Below, piece after piece: positions 53,722 through 62,674 of a stretch of 64,000 nucleotides of DNA. How positions within the stretch are numbered: position 1 is the stretch's first letter; each line of letters starts with the position of its first letter. Both the position numbers and the translations under genes were made by a program. This stretch comes from UBA1672 sp050633325 (lineage in GTDB: Bacteria > Pseudomonadota > Alphaproteobacteria > Micavibrionales > Micavibrionaceae), in contig JBOEGH010000006.1 in NCBI GenBank assembly GCA_050633325.1, positions 248,001 to 312,000 on the forward strand, read 5' to 3'. The notes under the pieces were generated by a model. That model was not told the DNA's origin. It saw nothing but the letters and a program-made list of their open reading frames with translations, and ran no database searches.

Positions 53722-54888
53722 ATGGATGATAAAAAAGACTATCATAAAGAAACTAAATTAATGCATGCGGGGCGTAAGCCTGAAGATTATTTCGGTGTTG
53801 TTAACCCCCCGATATGTCGTACATCTACAATTTTGTATGATGATTTGGATGCATATTTTGATCCCAATACAAAATTTCGTTATGGCCGCGTAGGTAACCC
53901 TTTAAGTTGCGCCTTTGAGGAGGCCATTTCAGATTTGGAGGGCGGGTATAATGCCATAACTTCATCCAGTGGAATGTCCGCAATTTCAACGGCTTTATTG
54001 TCATTCGTTAAGTCAGGTGATCATGTTTTAATAGTTGATACTTGTTACCCACCGACCAGATTTTTCGCTAATAAGCAGTTGAGATCATATGGTGTTGATG
54101 TCGAATATTATGACCCTATGATTGGTGATGGTATTAATGACCTGATCCGTGAAAATACATCCGTTATTTATTTGGAATCACCAGGGTCGGCAACGTTTGA
54201 GGTGCAAGATGTTCCCGCGATTGTTAAGGCGGCCAAAGGCCGTGGTGTCATTACCGTTATGGATAATACTTATTCCGCAGGTGTGTTGTTCCGCCCCTTG
54301 GATCACGGGGTCAATATATCTGTTCAGTCTGCTGCGAAATATCTTGGTGGTCATTCTGACGTTAATCTTGGTGTTGCCGTCGCTGACAGTAAGGCTAATT
54401 ATAATATTTTAAAATCATGTGCAATTAACCTTGGTACTTGTGCGTCGGCAGAAGATTTGTACTTGGCGATGAGAGGTCTTAGAACATTGGAGATGCGCTT
54501 GGGTTATGCCGCAAAAAATATGATGTCTGTACTTACATGGTTTAAAGGGCGCGATGAGGTGCAGTCTTTATACTCGCCAATTTTAGAAAATAGCGTAGGT
54601 CATGATAATTGGAAAAGAGACTTTTCAGGAGTAAATGGTGTGTTTAGCGTACTGTTCAAGCCTGAATATAAAAAAGACGATATATCACGTTTTGTAGACT
54701 CTTTATCACTGTTTCCGGTAGGTAGTAGTTGGGGAGGGTATGAAAGTTTGATCCAGCCACAAGACATGAAATCATACAGATCCAATTGGCAAAAAGAAGG
54801 ATTCTTCTTACGCTTTCAAATTGGAAATGAAAATGTCGATGATTTGATAGCGGATTTAGAGCAGGGTATCACTAGGCTACAGTCCTAG
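53722..54888 (+). CDS. metC: Cystathionine beta-lyase-like PLP enzyme
   Basis: This 388-residue enzyme of the Cys/Met metabolism PLP family has the expected ETKLMHAGR N-terminus, SSGMSAISTALLSFVKSGDHVL, YLESPGSATFEVQD, the DNTYSAG motif, and the PLP lysine in SVQSAAKYLGGHSDV. The C-terminus has FPVGSSWGGYESL. Those features favour cystathionine beta-lyase (cystathionine to homocysteine) over gamma-synthase. It starts 13 bp after the Nit gene and overlaps the convergent GNAT gene by 12 bp. Confidence 0.9.
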   Translation: MDDKKDYHKETKLMHAGRKPEDYFGVVNPPICRTSTILYDDLDAYFDPNTKFRYGRVGNPLSCAFEEAISDLEGGYNAITSSSGMSAISTALLSFVKSGDHVLIVDTCYPPTRFFANKQLRSYGVDVEYYDPMIGDGINDLIRENTSVIYLESPGSATFEVQDVPAIVKAAKGRGVITVMDNTYSAGVLFRPLDHGVNISVQSAAKYLGGHSDVNLGVAVADSKANYNILKSCAINLGTCASAEDLYLAMRGLRTLEMRLGYAAKNMMSVLTWFKGRDEVQSLYSPILENSVGHDNWKRDFSGVNGVFSVLFKPEYKKDDISRFVDSLSLFPVGSSWGGYESLIQPQDMKSYRSNWQKEGFFLRFQIGNENVDDLIADLEQGITRLQS

Positions 54889-55308
54889 GTCAGGTTCTCT
54901 TATCATTGGAATATGGTCTGGGCTTGGTGCTTTGAACTCATCTGTTTTCTTATATCCGAATCGCTTGTAAAAATCATGGGCGGGATTTCTGTCGGACACG
55001 CTTAAGAATGATTTTGTACATGTCTCATCTAACAGTCTTGTGACTTCTTCCATTAGTTCCGTGCCGACGCCGTATTCTCTATAATCGGGATGAACAAATA
55101 GTCTTGCAATATGCTGGGATGAATCCATATTTTGTTCCAATATAGCAACCCCTATAAGTTCTTCGTTATCTATGGCGCAAAATACTATTTCCGAGGTTAG
55201 GTATTTTTCAATTATATCAGGGTCAACTGGTGTGCTGTCACCATTCCACATGCTTGATAATTCAACTATTTGATCTAATTGTGATATACCTGCTTTTACT
55301 ATTGGCAT
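54877..55308 (-). CDS. GNAT-family N-acetyltransferase
   Basis: This 143-residue GNAT protein has the acetyl-CoA loop in LFVHPDYREYGVGTELMEEVTRLL (Q/R-x-x-G-x-G/A variant) and NPAHDFYKRFGYKKTDEF at the C-terminus. The substrate is unknown. It lies 37 bp downstream of an XRE-type regulator in the same direction and overlaps the end of the cystathionine lyase gene. Confidence 0.85.
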   Translation of the reverse strand: MPIVKAGISQLDQIVELSSMWNGDSTPVDPDIIEKYLTSEIVFCAIDNEELIGVAILEQNMDSSQHIARLFVHPDYREYGVGTELMEEVTRLLDETCTKSFLSVSDRNPAHDFYKRFGYKKTDEFKAPSPDHIPMIREPDLGL

Positions 55309-55345
55309 TAATTGCGGTCTTTCGAAGGTTCTGCGTGTGATATGG

Positions 55346-55660
55346 TTATGTAATGTCTCCGATTGTGACGCCTAACGCTTCGGCCAGAGTCTTTAATGCG
55401 CGGATAGATCCATCTTTTTTGCCCGTTTCTATTTCTGTGAGATATGGGCGCGAAATTCCTGATGCATCGGCAAGGTCTGCTTGTGTCATGTTGCGGAATT
55501 TTCTAATTACTTTTATTGGATGTTCCTGTCGTGCAGATAGTTGGTCCAGTATGTCGCCGGGCAAGTCACTGTCCGTTCCGTTAGAGCTTATTTCGCGGTA
55601 ATCATGCAATGGTACCAGTACATAGGGCTTTCCTTGTATGTGTAGTAAGTCATATTTCAT
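55346..55660 (-). CDS. XRE-family helix-turn-helix regulator, antitoxin-like
   Basis: This 104-residue protein has an N-terminal segment like type II antitoxins (GKPYVLVPLHDYREIS) and a C-terminal Cro/C1 helix-turn-helix (IRKFRNMTQADLADASGISRPYLTEIETGKK). An AAGGAG ribosome site precedes it. No RelE-type toxin gene is adjacent; the next gene in the same direction is a GNAT acetyltransferase. Confidence 0.85.
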   Translation of the reverse strand: MKYDLLHIQGKPYVLVPLHDYREISSNGTDSDLPGDILDQLSARQEHPIKVIRKFRNMTQADLADASGISRPYLTEIETGKKDGSIRALKTLAEALGVTIGDIT

Positions 55661-55728
55661 GATTTAAGCTCCTTTTCTTTAGCGACATTGTATTGATTTT
55701 TTTACAAAAATCCACGGTAATATTGTAT

Positions 55729-56730
55729 TTAAAACCTCTTTGTGATGGTGATAGAGCCAAAAACGCTTTCTTCATCTTGTCCGTCGAACTCTTTGCTGCG
55801 CGCGTTTAGCGTATATGACATTCTGTAATCATCGAAAGTAAGGGAAAAACCACCGCTTAAGTCACCAACGAAATGTTTCTTATCTACGCTGTGGCTGTTG
55901 CTGAATGTATTACCATCTAAAAATATGTCATGCGCAACCAGCCGTGCTTCTGCTCCTGCAAATATTTGCCAGTTAAGTTTATTCTTTTCTGTGAAAAACA
56001 CACCTGTTCCGGGTATAGCAGGGCGCACACGTTGTGGTGTGTCTTGGTGTTTTGATGATCCTAAAATTGCGGTTGCTCCAGCACTGGCATTTGTTCTTAT
56101 GTTGCCAAGTGTAACGGAAAAGTTTGGCTCAATTCGAGCGTTTAGGTTATTGAAATCGTAAGAAAGTGCATAAGGTACACGGCGTTGCCATGACACCATA
56201 AATCCCGGTTCAAAGTTAAGTTGATTTCTCCATCCTCTTGGTTTTGGTGAGTCTGAAACATGCTTGTGAACGAATTTTTGTGTTTGCTCTCCCAGAGCTT
56301 CCGGTCCAACTACGCCAAGTGTGAATTCCAACTCATCAACGTGAAAAGGCTTGTCCCCATTATCTGTAATGTTCGCCATTCCAACCGATCCGTATAAAAA
56401 TGCTGCCCAAGGGCGGTCTTTGTCTGGTTGGTCTGCGATTTTTATATCTTCTGGCGTGTATATGTTATGACCAATTGTGTAAAATGTTGCTGTTTTATCA
56501 TTGAAATCAAAAGTGGGTATTTTATCTGCTAATACGTCTATAACCGGGGGGACTTTTATATCGGCGTCAAACCATGTCGCTCTTACGCCGCTAGTGTAAT
56601 ATTTATCTGTTCCACCCCCGAAATTATCATTTTCAACAGATAAACTTATATATGTATCGTTATCTTCGGCCATTGCATTTATCGGCGATATTATTAAAGC
56701 AATAGATAAGCACGAATATTTTAACCACAT
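55729..56730 (-). CDS. LpxR-like outer-membrane lipid A deacylase family protein (DUF2219)
   Basis: This protein of about 333 residues has a signal peptide (MWLKYSCLSIALIISPINAMA) and a beta-barrel pattern beginning ISLSVENDNFGGGTDKYYTSGVRATWF, the DUF2219/LpxR signature. It ends in a phenylalanine (TITKRF), typical of outer-membrane proteins. LpxR removes the 3'-linked acyloxyacyl group of lipid A in Salmonella. I chose the ATG at 56730 with AAGGA upstream; 56751 is an alternative start. Enzymatic activity is inferred only from family membership. Confidence 0.82.
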   Translation of the reverse strand: MWLKYSCLSIALIISPINAMAEDNDTYISLSVENDNFGGGTDKYYTSGVRATWFDADIKVPPVIDVLADKIPTFDFNDKTATFYTIGHNIYTPEDIKIADQPDKDRPWAAFLYGSVGMANITDNGDKPFHVDELEFTLGVVGPEALGEQTQKFVHKHVSDSPKPRGWRNQLNFEPGFMVSWQRRVPYALSYDFNNLNARIEPNFSVTLGNIRTNASAGATAILGSSKHQDTPQRVRPAIPGTGVFFTEKNKLNWQIFAGAEARLVAHDIFLDGNTFSNSHSVDKKHFVGDLSGGFSLTFDDYRMSYTLNARSKEFDGQDEESVFGSITITKRF

Positions 56731-56795
56731 GGTATTGTCCTTTTGTTTCATACTTTATCTACCTTATATAAATCCTCTGTGCTACATATCTTTGC

Positions 56796-57455
56796 ATGAG
56801 TATTTCAAATTTTTATGAGCATAAACCGCAGAGCGGAAAAGTTGAGCGTCTTGTTATAATGTTGCATGGCGTGGGTTCTAATGGTCAAGACTTGATATCC
56901 CTTGCGCCTATTTTATCGCAAGGACTTCCGAACACAATGTTCATATCACCTGATGCGCCGTTTCCTTGTGATATGGTTCCTGCGGGTTATCCAAATTCAT
57001 TTCAGTGGTTCTCTTTGCAAGATCGTGACCCTCAAGTAATGTTGTCAGGGGTTAAGAGTGCGTTTCCGTTAGTGGAAGAATTTATAGACGCGCAAGTTGA
57101 AAGGTTAGACCTGACATATTCGGATGTCGCTTTGTTTGGCTTTTCTCAAGGTACGATGACAAGCTTGCATGTCGCGCCGAGGTTGAAATCGAAAATAGCA
57201 GGCGTGATGGGTTTTTCAGGTGCTTTGCTTTGGGATGAAAGCGAAGGTAAGGATTTTCAAAAACCACCTATATGTTTGGTTCACGGGGAGGCAGATGATG
57301 TTGTCCCTGTTCAGGCTTGGTCTATGGCAAAAAGCGTTCTTTTGAATAATGGTTTTGATTTTTCTGGGCACACAAGTTCAGGGCTAACTCATTCAATAGA
57401 TCAGAAGGGTATAGATGCTAGTTCTGATTTCTTGAAAAAAGTTCTGAAAATTTAG
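56796..57455 (+). CDS. Phospholipase/carboxylesterase family alpha/beta hydrolase
   Basis: This 219-residue hydrolase has the oxyanion region MLHGVGSNGQDL, the nucleophile serine in LFGFSQGTMTSLH, the acid in HGEADDVVPVQ and the histidine in SGLTHSIDQKG. It belongs to the acyl-protein-thioesterase-like carboxylesterases. The natural substrate is unknown. It is divergent from the LpxR-like gene. Confidence 0.9.
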   Translation: MSISNFYEHKPQSGKVERLVIMLHGVGSNGQDLISLAPILSQGLPNTMFISPDAPFPCDMVPAGYPNSFQWFSLQDRDPQVMLSGVKSAFPLVEEFIDAQVERLDLTYSDVALFGFSQGTMTSLHVAPRLKSKIAGVMGFSGALLWDESEGKDFQKPPICLVHGEADDVVPVQAWSMAKSVLLNNGFDFSGHTSSGLTHSIDQKGIDASSDFLKKVLKI

Positions 57456-57508
57456 TTATGTATTATTTCTTTGTTGGGTGGGCTTGTATTATACGGCCAA
57501 GGCTAAGT

Positions 57509-58021
57509 TTACTTTTGTGTTTTTGTAATCATAACGGCACTGATAATACAGAAAATGAATAACCCAAAGCAAAATGGAATATTGTAGTTCGCCATTGAAA
57601 AGCCAAATATTGGGTCTTGCCATGGTATTTTACTGCAATCACCCATTGGTGCGCTCATTATATTCTCAAGTATACTTTGTCCTTCGTTGCTGTCAGGAAA
57701 AATAACCGCGCATCCTTCAACTGCGGATGTCCACCATTTTTGCTCTATCCCTGTATGGTATGACGCTATCGCGCTGTTTACTAGAAAGTTTAATCCGCAG
57801 ATTCCTAGTAGTGGTGCCAGTATCTTGTCTTTGTTTCTCAGGATTAGCCCGATCACCCCAATTAATAACCCTATTGCAAAAGGGTACCTTTGATAGATGC
57901 ATAATGCGCAAGGTTCTAGGTTAAATATGGCTTCTGCAATAAAGGCCAGTGATAGTGATGAAAAAGATATTAGGGCGATTAATGAAAATGATAAGGTTGG
58001 GTTTGAAAAAATAGCCTTCAT
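57509..58021 (-). CDS. dsbB: Disulfide bond formation protein DsbB
   Basis: DsbB, 170 residues, reoxidises DsbA and passes electrons to quinone. It has four membrane helices, the first cysteine pair C38-A-L-C41 (EPCALCIYQRYPF), and a second periplasmic pair in EGCAVIF...GDCSKIPW. It overlaps the ExoD-like gene by 4 bp. Confidence 0.93.
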   Translation of the reverse strand: MKAIFSNPTLSFSLIALISFSSLSLAFIAEAIFNLEPCALCIYQRYPFAIGLLIGVIGLILRNKDKILAPLLGICGLNFLVNSAIASYHTGIEQKWWTSAVEGCAVIFPDSNEGQSILENIMSAPMGDCSKIPWQDPIFGFSMANYNIPFCFGLFIFCIISAVMITKTQK

Positions 58022-58635
58022 CGTATTAAACCTTTAATTCCTTCTTTTATCAGGTCAAGTCCTTCAAGACCTACAAATAGTAATACTGAATATAACATGA
58101 TTACCCATATTATACCTATTAGTGCGCCTGTAAGAACGGCTAGTCCATCACGCATAATAACCCCGATAGACATTAACGCTATGCCAAAACTTGGTACCGT
58201 GTTTGTTAATGGGATAGGTACGCAAACAGATAGAGCCATTATAAAGCCGCACACACCTATTATTCGTGAGAAATTTCCCTGGGTTACAAAGCTTAATCGT
58301 GGTTTTATGAATTTTTCAAGTCGCTTGGCCCAAGGTAATGCTTTTTCTATTATCGCGGTTAAGTTTTCACGCTTCATGCTTTTGCTTCTGAATGATTTTG
58401 GAAACCAAATTGTGTGTCGTCCTAATGCTTGTTGAGCAGTAAGGAAAACGAGCGGTAGCCCCAAAATTGTGCCGACCCCAACTGCGGGCAGGGGAAGAGC
58501 AGCTGGCAAGGCGAAGATGAATAAAAAGAATCCGAAACCTCTTTCGTGAAACGCTTCAAGTAAATCATTTATACTGATTGTTTCACCGGTGCATGCGGTG
58601 TCTATATTTTTAAGTATGTCAGAAATAGTTCTCAT
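58018..58635 (-). CDS. ExoD-family membrane protein (exopolysaccharide synthesis)
   Basis: This 205-residue membrane protein fits the ExoD family: SINDLLEAFHERGFGFFLFIFALPAALPLPAVGVGTILGLPLVFLTAQQALGRHTIWFP. Several membrane helices follow. ExoD mutants of Sinorhizobium make less exopolysaccharide; the molecular role is unknown. It is translationally coupled to dsbB. Confidence 0.88.
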   Translation of the reverse strand: MRTISDILKNIDTACTGETISINDLLEAFHERGFGFFLFIFALPAALPLPAVGVGTILGLPLVFLTAQQALGRHTIWFPKSFRSKSMKRENLTAIIEKALPWAKRLEKFIKPRLSFVTQGNFSRIIGVCGFIMALSVCVPIPLTNTVPSFGIALMSIGVIMRDGLAVLTGALIGIIWVIMLYSVLLFVGLEGLDLIKEGIKGLIR

Positions 58636-58885
58636 TCATATTCAAATATCAGAGTTACTTGTGTTTTACGAGTAAGAAAACACGTAATTGATAAGTTTTA
58701 TTGTTGATTGTTAATGGTGTGGCCACCCCCATTAGTGTGTGGGTAACGGGGGTGACCCGAGTGTATAATGCACTCGTTATTGTGAACAATCACACCAAAA
58801 GCGTTGCTTGTCAATGGGAAAAATCACTGGATTGAGCGTGGGTGTTGTTGTGCTTATTTGTGCTTTGAATTTTGTCGGGTAATGC
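58636..58885. other. Structured intergenic region with three inverted repeats
   Basis: This 250-bp gap holds no convincing gene. Three inverted repeats lie in a row: 58722-58756 (9-bp arms CCACCCCC/GGGGGTG with one mismatch and a 17-nt loop), 58758-58776 (perfect CGAGTG / CACTCG, 7-nt loop) and 58781-58794 (TGTGA-ACAA-TCACA). The middle part is more GC-rich than its surroundings. None has a T run, so they are unlikely to be simple terminators. Confidence 0.5.
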
Positions 58886-59251
58886 CTATTTTTTACGTGA
58901 GCGTTCTTTTGCTGCTTTACGTAGTTCATCCATATTTGTGAATGATTGGTCGCTAACCTCTCTGAGAAGTGCATTTTCTTCTTTTAGGGTCGCTAACTCT
59001 TCGTATGATTGGTCGATCATTGATGGTATTAGGCGGTAAACAGGTACGTTTAAGCCGTAAGCAATCTTTTCTATAGTATCCAGCTTTGGGCTGGATGATC
59101 TGTTTTGTAGTATGTCGCGTATGGCTGTTTCGCCTAGGCCTGATGCGATGGAAAGCTTTTTAGGGTTGGTAACGCCTTTGCGCTCTTTGAGTATAGCTTT
59201 TAGGTTCCGCTTAAACTCTGCGGTAAGTATGTCTGTCAGCTCTTTTTTCAT
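58886..59251 (-). CDS. XRE-family helix-turn-helix regulator with C-terminal coiled coil
   Basis: This 121-residue protein has a Cro/C1-type helix-turn-helix at about residues 22-75 (NPKKLSIASGLGETAIRDILQNRSSSPKLDTIEKIAYGLNVP) and a C-terminal helix (EELATLKEENALLREV) likely to dimerise, ending in a basic tail. It resembles phage-type or LexA-less repressors but has no peptidase domain. Structured inverted repeats lie downstream, and the small Ala-rich gene lies upstream. Confidence 0.85.
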   Translation of the reverse strand: MKKELTDILTAEFKRNLKAILKERKGVTNPKKLSIASGLGETAIRDILQNRSSSPKLDTIEKIAYGLNVPVYRLIPSMIDQSYEELATLKEENALLREVSDQSFTNMDELRKAAKERSRKK

Positions 59252-59330
59252 GGCGATATAATGACTGATTTTTGTTGTTTTTTAAAGGGGGTATGTTTCA
59301 CAAATGTTTTGCTTTGTGCTCTATTTGGCA

Positions 59331-59364
59331 AAATAAAACACCTCAAATTTATGAGGTGTTATTT
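59331..59364 (-). terminator. Rho-independent terminator after the small Ala-rich gene
   Basis: A perfect 9-bp stem (AACACCTCA / TGAGGTGTT) with a 6-nt loop; on the minus strand it is followed by TTATTTT. It lies about 36 bases after the stop of the 97-residue gene. Confidence 0.75.
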
Positions 59365-59396
59365 GTGTAATAGGGCTGTTTTAAGTGTCAGTATTA

Positions 59397-59690
59397 CTAC
59401 ACCCCAGGTGCGTCAGGTGTCATCCATCCTGAAAGAATTTCTCCAGCACCACTCAAATTGTGAGCAAAGCCATTACCAACATTAGCTAGCATATCTGTTG
59501 GAGTGAATTTAATAGATTCTCCTGCTGCTATAGCTGCATCAGCAGTAAGGCTTAACCCGCCTGTCGCTGCGGCCACAATTGTGCTTACTGTAGCTGCAGC
59601 CAATATGCCTCGTGATGCGTTCCATGCTGTTGAAACGATGCTTCTGCCTGAACTCGCTAAGTTATCAGCAGCGTCTAATGGGTTTGCCAT
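59397..59690 (-). CDS. Small Ala/Gly-rich protein, unknown function
   Basis: This 97-residue protein has a polar N-terminus, a central hydrophobic Ala/Thr-rich stretch (about residues 28-56: GILAAATVSTIVAAATGGLSL) and a Gly/Ser-rich C-terminus. A strong AAAAGGAA site lies 7 bases before the ATG, and a terminator follows, so it appears to be a single-gene unit. The composition recalls some bacteriocins or pore-forming peptides, but there is no double-Gly leader or nearby transporter. Function unknown. Confidence 0.65.
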   Translation of the reverse strand: MANPLDAADNLASSGRSIVSTAWNASRGILAAATVSTIVAAATGGLSLTADAAIAAGESIKFTPTDMLANVGNGFAHNLSGAGEILSGWMTPDAPGV

Positions 59691-59771
59691 TATAGTATTC
59701 CTTTTAAATTTATCACCATTTATTATTATTAGTAAAATATTATCATATGTATTTCACGTAATACAAGGAAA

Positions 59772-62633
59772 TTATTCAGCGGCTAAGTCGTCATGTTTAT
59801 AAAGTAGTTCTTTTAAGTATTCGCCCGTAAAGCTGTCCTTTGATTTACATATGTTTTCCGGTGTTCCTTCTGCCACGATTACCCCGCCTTTGTCGCCGCC
59901 TTGGGGGCCTATATCTATTATATGATCTGCTGTTTTTATAACGTCGAGGTTATGTTCTATTACTACTATGCTGTTTCCTTGGTCGACAAGCCTGTGTAGC
60001 ACTTCCAAAAGTTTTCTTACATCTTCGAAGTGGAGACCTGTTGTCGGTTCATCCAGTATATAAAGCGTTTTTCCGGTTGATCGTTTGGATAGCTCTTTTG
60101 CCAGCTTTACTCTCTGAGCTTCTCCGCCTGATAGGGTGGTGGCTTGTTGCCCGACCTTTATGTATGTAAGGCCAACTTCTTTAAGGGTTTGCATTTTATC
60201 GCGTATAGCAGGTATGGAGTCGAAAAAATCAACTGCGTCTTCTACAGTCATATCCAGTACATCTGCGATAGACTTGCCTTTGTATTTAACTTCCAGTGTT
60301 TCGCGGCTGTAACGTTTTCCTTTGCATGTTTCGCATTCTACATACACATCAGGAAGGAAGTGCATCTCTATTTTTATTACGCCATCTCCTTGGCATGCTT
60401 CGCATCGTCCGCCTTTTACATTGAATGAGAATCTTCCGGCCTTGTATCCTCTTACCTTAGATTCGGGAAGTCCGGCAAACCATTCTCTTATATGTGAAAA
60501 TGCGCCGGTATATGTCGCAGGGTTTGACCTTGGTGTTCTTCCGATCGGGGATTGGTTTATGTCGATTACTTTATCTACATGTTCGAACCCTTTGATTTCC
60601 TCGTGTGGTAGGGGATGCTCCTTGGATTTCATTAAGGTTTTGCTTGCTGCGCGGTACAATGTATCAATTGTAAGTGTTGATTTTCCTGATCCTGATACTC
60701 CCGTGATGCAGGTGAACGTTCCAAGGGGTATTTTGGCACTTACATTTTTCAGGTTATTTCCATTTGCCCCTATAATTTCTATATGCTTCTTTCCTGTGCG
60801 ACGCTTGGTAGGGATCGGGATTTCTTTCTCTCCACGCATATATTGTGCAGTTAGGCTGTCTTTGGATTTGAAGACTTCATCTGGTGTACCTTGTGCAACC
60901 ACTTGTCCGCCATGAGCTCCAGCACCTGGGCCCATATCTATAAGGTGATCGGCGATACGTATTGCATCTTCGTCGTGTTCTACGACGATTACAGTGTTTC
61001 CGATGTCTCGTAACCTTTTAAGTGTCTTTAACAGTCGATTATTGTCACGTTGGTGTAGGCCAATCGATGGCTCGTCTAATACATACAACACCCCGGTCAG
61101 GCCAGAACCTATTTGTGATGCTAATCTAATGCGTTGCGATTCACCGCCAGATAATGTGCCTGATGCGCGAGAAAGGTTTAAATATTCTAACCCGACATTG
61201 ATAAGAAACGTTAGCCTGTCTTCGATTTCTTTTAGTATTTTTTCAGCGATTTGTTGTTGTTGAGTGCTTAGTGTCTTTGAAGCATTGCTGAACCATAATT
61301 GGGCATCTTGAATGCTTAATCCGCTTATATCGGAAATTGTTTTATTATCTATTTTAACGGCAAGGCTTTCAGTTTTTAGCCGTGAACCGTTGCATGCGTC
61401 GCAAGGTGCACTGGATTGGTATTTGGAAAGAGATTCGCGAACGTTGTTTGACTCTGTTTCCATCATGCGTCGTTCCATATTGTTTATGACGCCTTCAAAC
61501 GGTTTTGTGTTTTCCCAAGTGTTTTGTTTGCTTTTATATGTAAGGGGAACCTTTTCTTTCCCGGATCCGTATAATATTATGTCTTTATATTCTTGCTTTA
61601 ATTTATCCCAGCTAATGTCTAAGTCGAATTTGAAATGTTCAGCAACGCATATAAGTGTTTGCATGTAGTACCCTGAGAATGCGCCTGCTTTGGACCATGG
61701 TGCAATTGCGCCATCTGATACTTTTATGGAGGTGTCAGGTATTATAAGGTCTAAATCCATATTCAGCTTTACACCAAGTCCGTCACATGTTGGGCAAGCA
61801 CCATGAGGGGAGTTGAACGAGAATAATCGTGGTTCAATTTCGGGTATTGTGAACCCTGATACGGGGCACGAGAACTTTTCGGAGAATAGGGTGGTTTCAC
61901 CTGTCGTGGCGTCCTCTGCGATTACTAATCCATTCGCAATATTTAGTGATGTCTCCACTGAGTCTGCTATTCTTTTTTGTAGCTCCAGTTTCTTATCGTT
62001 GCGTATTACAATTCGATCAACTACTACCTCAATATCGTGTTTTACTTTTTTGTTAAGTTCGGGCGCGTCATCAATTTCGTAAAGAGTGCCATCAACTTTA
62101 ACCCTACTAAAACCTTTTGCCTGTAAATCTTTGAATTCTTTTTTGTATTCTCCTTTTCGCCCTCTAACAATAGGTGCAAGTATGTATAGTTTTGTTCCTT
62201 CATCCATTTCCAGTATTCTATCAACTATTTCGCTGATGGTTTGGCTGGTGATAGGTAATCCTGTTGTGGGGGAGTACGGAACACCTACACGTGCCCATAA
62301 AAGGCGCATATAGTCATATATTTCTGTTACTGTTCCTACCGTTGATCTGGGGTTTTTACTTGTTGTCTTTTGCTCTATCGATATAGCGGGGGATAATCCT
62401 TCTATACTGTCTAGGTCAGGTTTTTGCATCATTTCAAGGAATTGACGGGCGTAAGCTGATAGACTCTCAACATAGCGACGCTGTCCTTCTGCGTAAATTG
62501 TGTCGAATGCAAGGGATGACTTTCCCGATCCGGACAAGCCAGTTATCACCACGAGTTTATCTCGCGGGATATCTATATTAATATTTTTTAAGTTATGTTC
62601 TCGCGCACCGCGCACACTTATTTCTGTCAGCAT
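59772..62633 (-). CDS. uvrA: Excinuclease ABC subunit A (UvrA)
   Basis: UvrA, 953 residues, is the damage-sensing ATPase of nucleotide excision repair. It has two ABC ATPase halves: Walker A at residues 32-40 (GLSGSGKSS) and a second GVSGSGKSTL; signature LSGGESQRIRLA and LSGGEAQRVKLA; and zinc-binding cysteine motifs (CPTCDGLG; CEACQGDG). Length and order are normal. It is downstream of the GGDEF gene in the same direction and, with ssb, forms a common alphaproteobacterial pairing. No exact SOS box was seen just upstream. Confidence 0.97.
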   Translation of the reverse strand: MLTEISVRGAREHNLKNINIDIPRDKLVVITGLSGSGKSSLAFDTIYAEGQRRYVESLSAYARQFLEMMQKPDLDSIEGLSPAISIEQKTTSKNPRSTVGTVTEIYDYMRLLWARVGVPYSPTTGLPITSQTISEIVDRILEMDEGTKLYILAPIVRGRKGEYKKEFKDLQAKGFSRVKVDGTLYEIDDAPELNKKVKHDIEVVVDRIVIRNDKKLELQKRIADSVETSLNIANGLVIAEDATTGETTLFSEKFSCPVSGFTIPEIEPRLFSFNSPHGACPTCDGLGVKLNMDLDLIIPDTSIKVSDGAIAPWSKAGAFSGYYMQTLICVAEHFKFDLDISWDKLKQEYKDIILYGSGKEKVPLTYKSKQNTWENTKPFEGVINNMERRMMETESNNVRESLSKYQSSAPCDACNGSRLKTESLAVKIDNKTISDISGLSIQDAQLWFSNASKTLSTQQQQIAEKILKEIEDRLTFLINVGLEYLNLSRASGTLSGGESQRIRLASQIGSGLTGVLYVLDEPSIGLHQRDNNRLLKTLKRLRDIGNTVIVVEHDEDAIRIADHLIDMGPGAGAHGGQVVAQGTPDEVFKSKDSLTAQYMRGEKEIPIPTKRRTGKKHIEIIGANGNNLKNVSAKIPLGTFTCITGVSGSGKSTLTIDTLYRAASKTLMKSKEHPLPHEEIKGFEHVDKVIDINQSPIGRTPRSNPATYTGAFSHIREWFAGLPESKVRGYKAGRFSFNVKGGRCEACQGDGVIKIEMHFLPDVYVECETCKGKRYSRETLEVKYKGKSIADVLDMTVEDAVDFFDSIPAIRDKMQTLKEVGLTYIKVGQQATTLSGGEAQRVKLAKELSKRSTGKTLYILDEPTTGLHFEDVRKLLEVLHRLVDQGNSIVVIEHNLDVIKTADHIIDIGPQGGDKGGVIVAEGTPENICKSKDSFTGEYLKELLYKHDDLAAE

Positions 62634-62674
62634 GCGGTATTTATGACGTAAATTTTAGGCAGTAGCAATATCTA

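Noticed and set aside
60322..60915. A 197-residue open frame on the plus strand opposite uvrA
   Set aside because: It mirrors conserved uvrA codons; the composition is Cys/Pro/Ser-rich without a recognisable domain.
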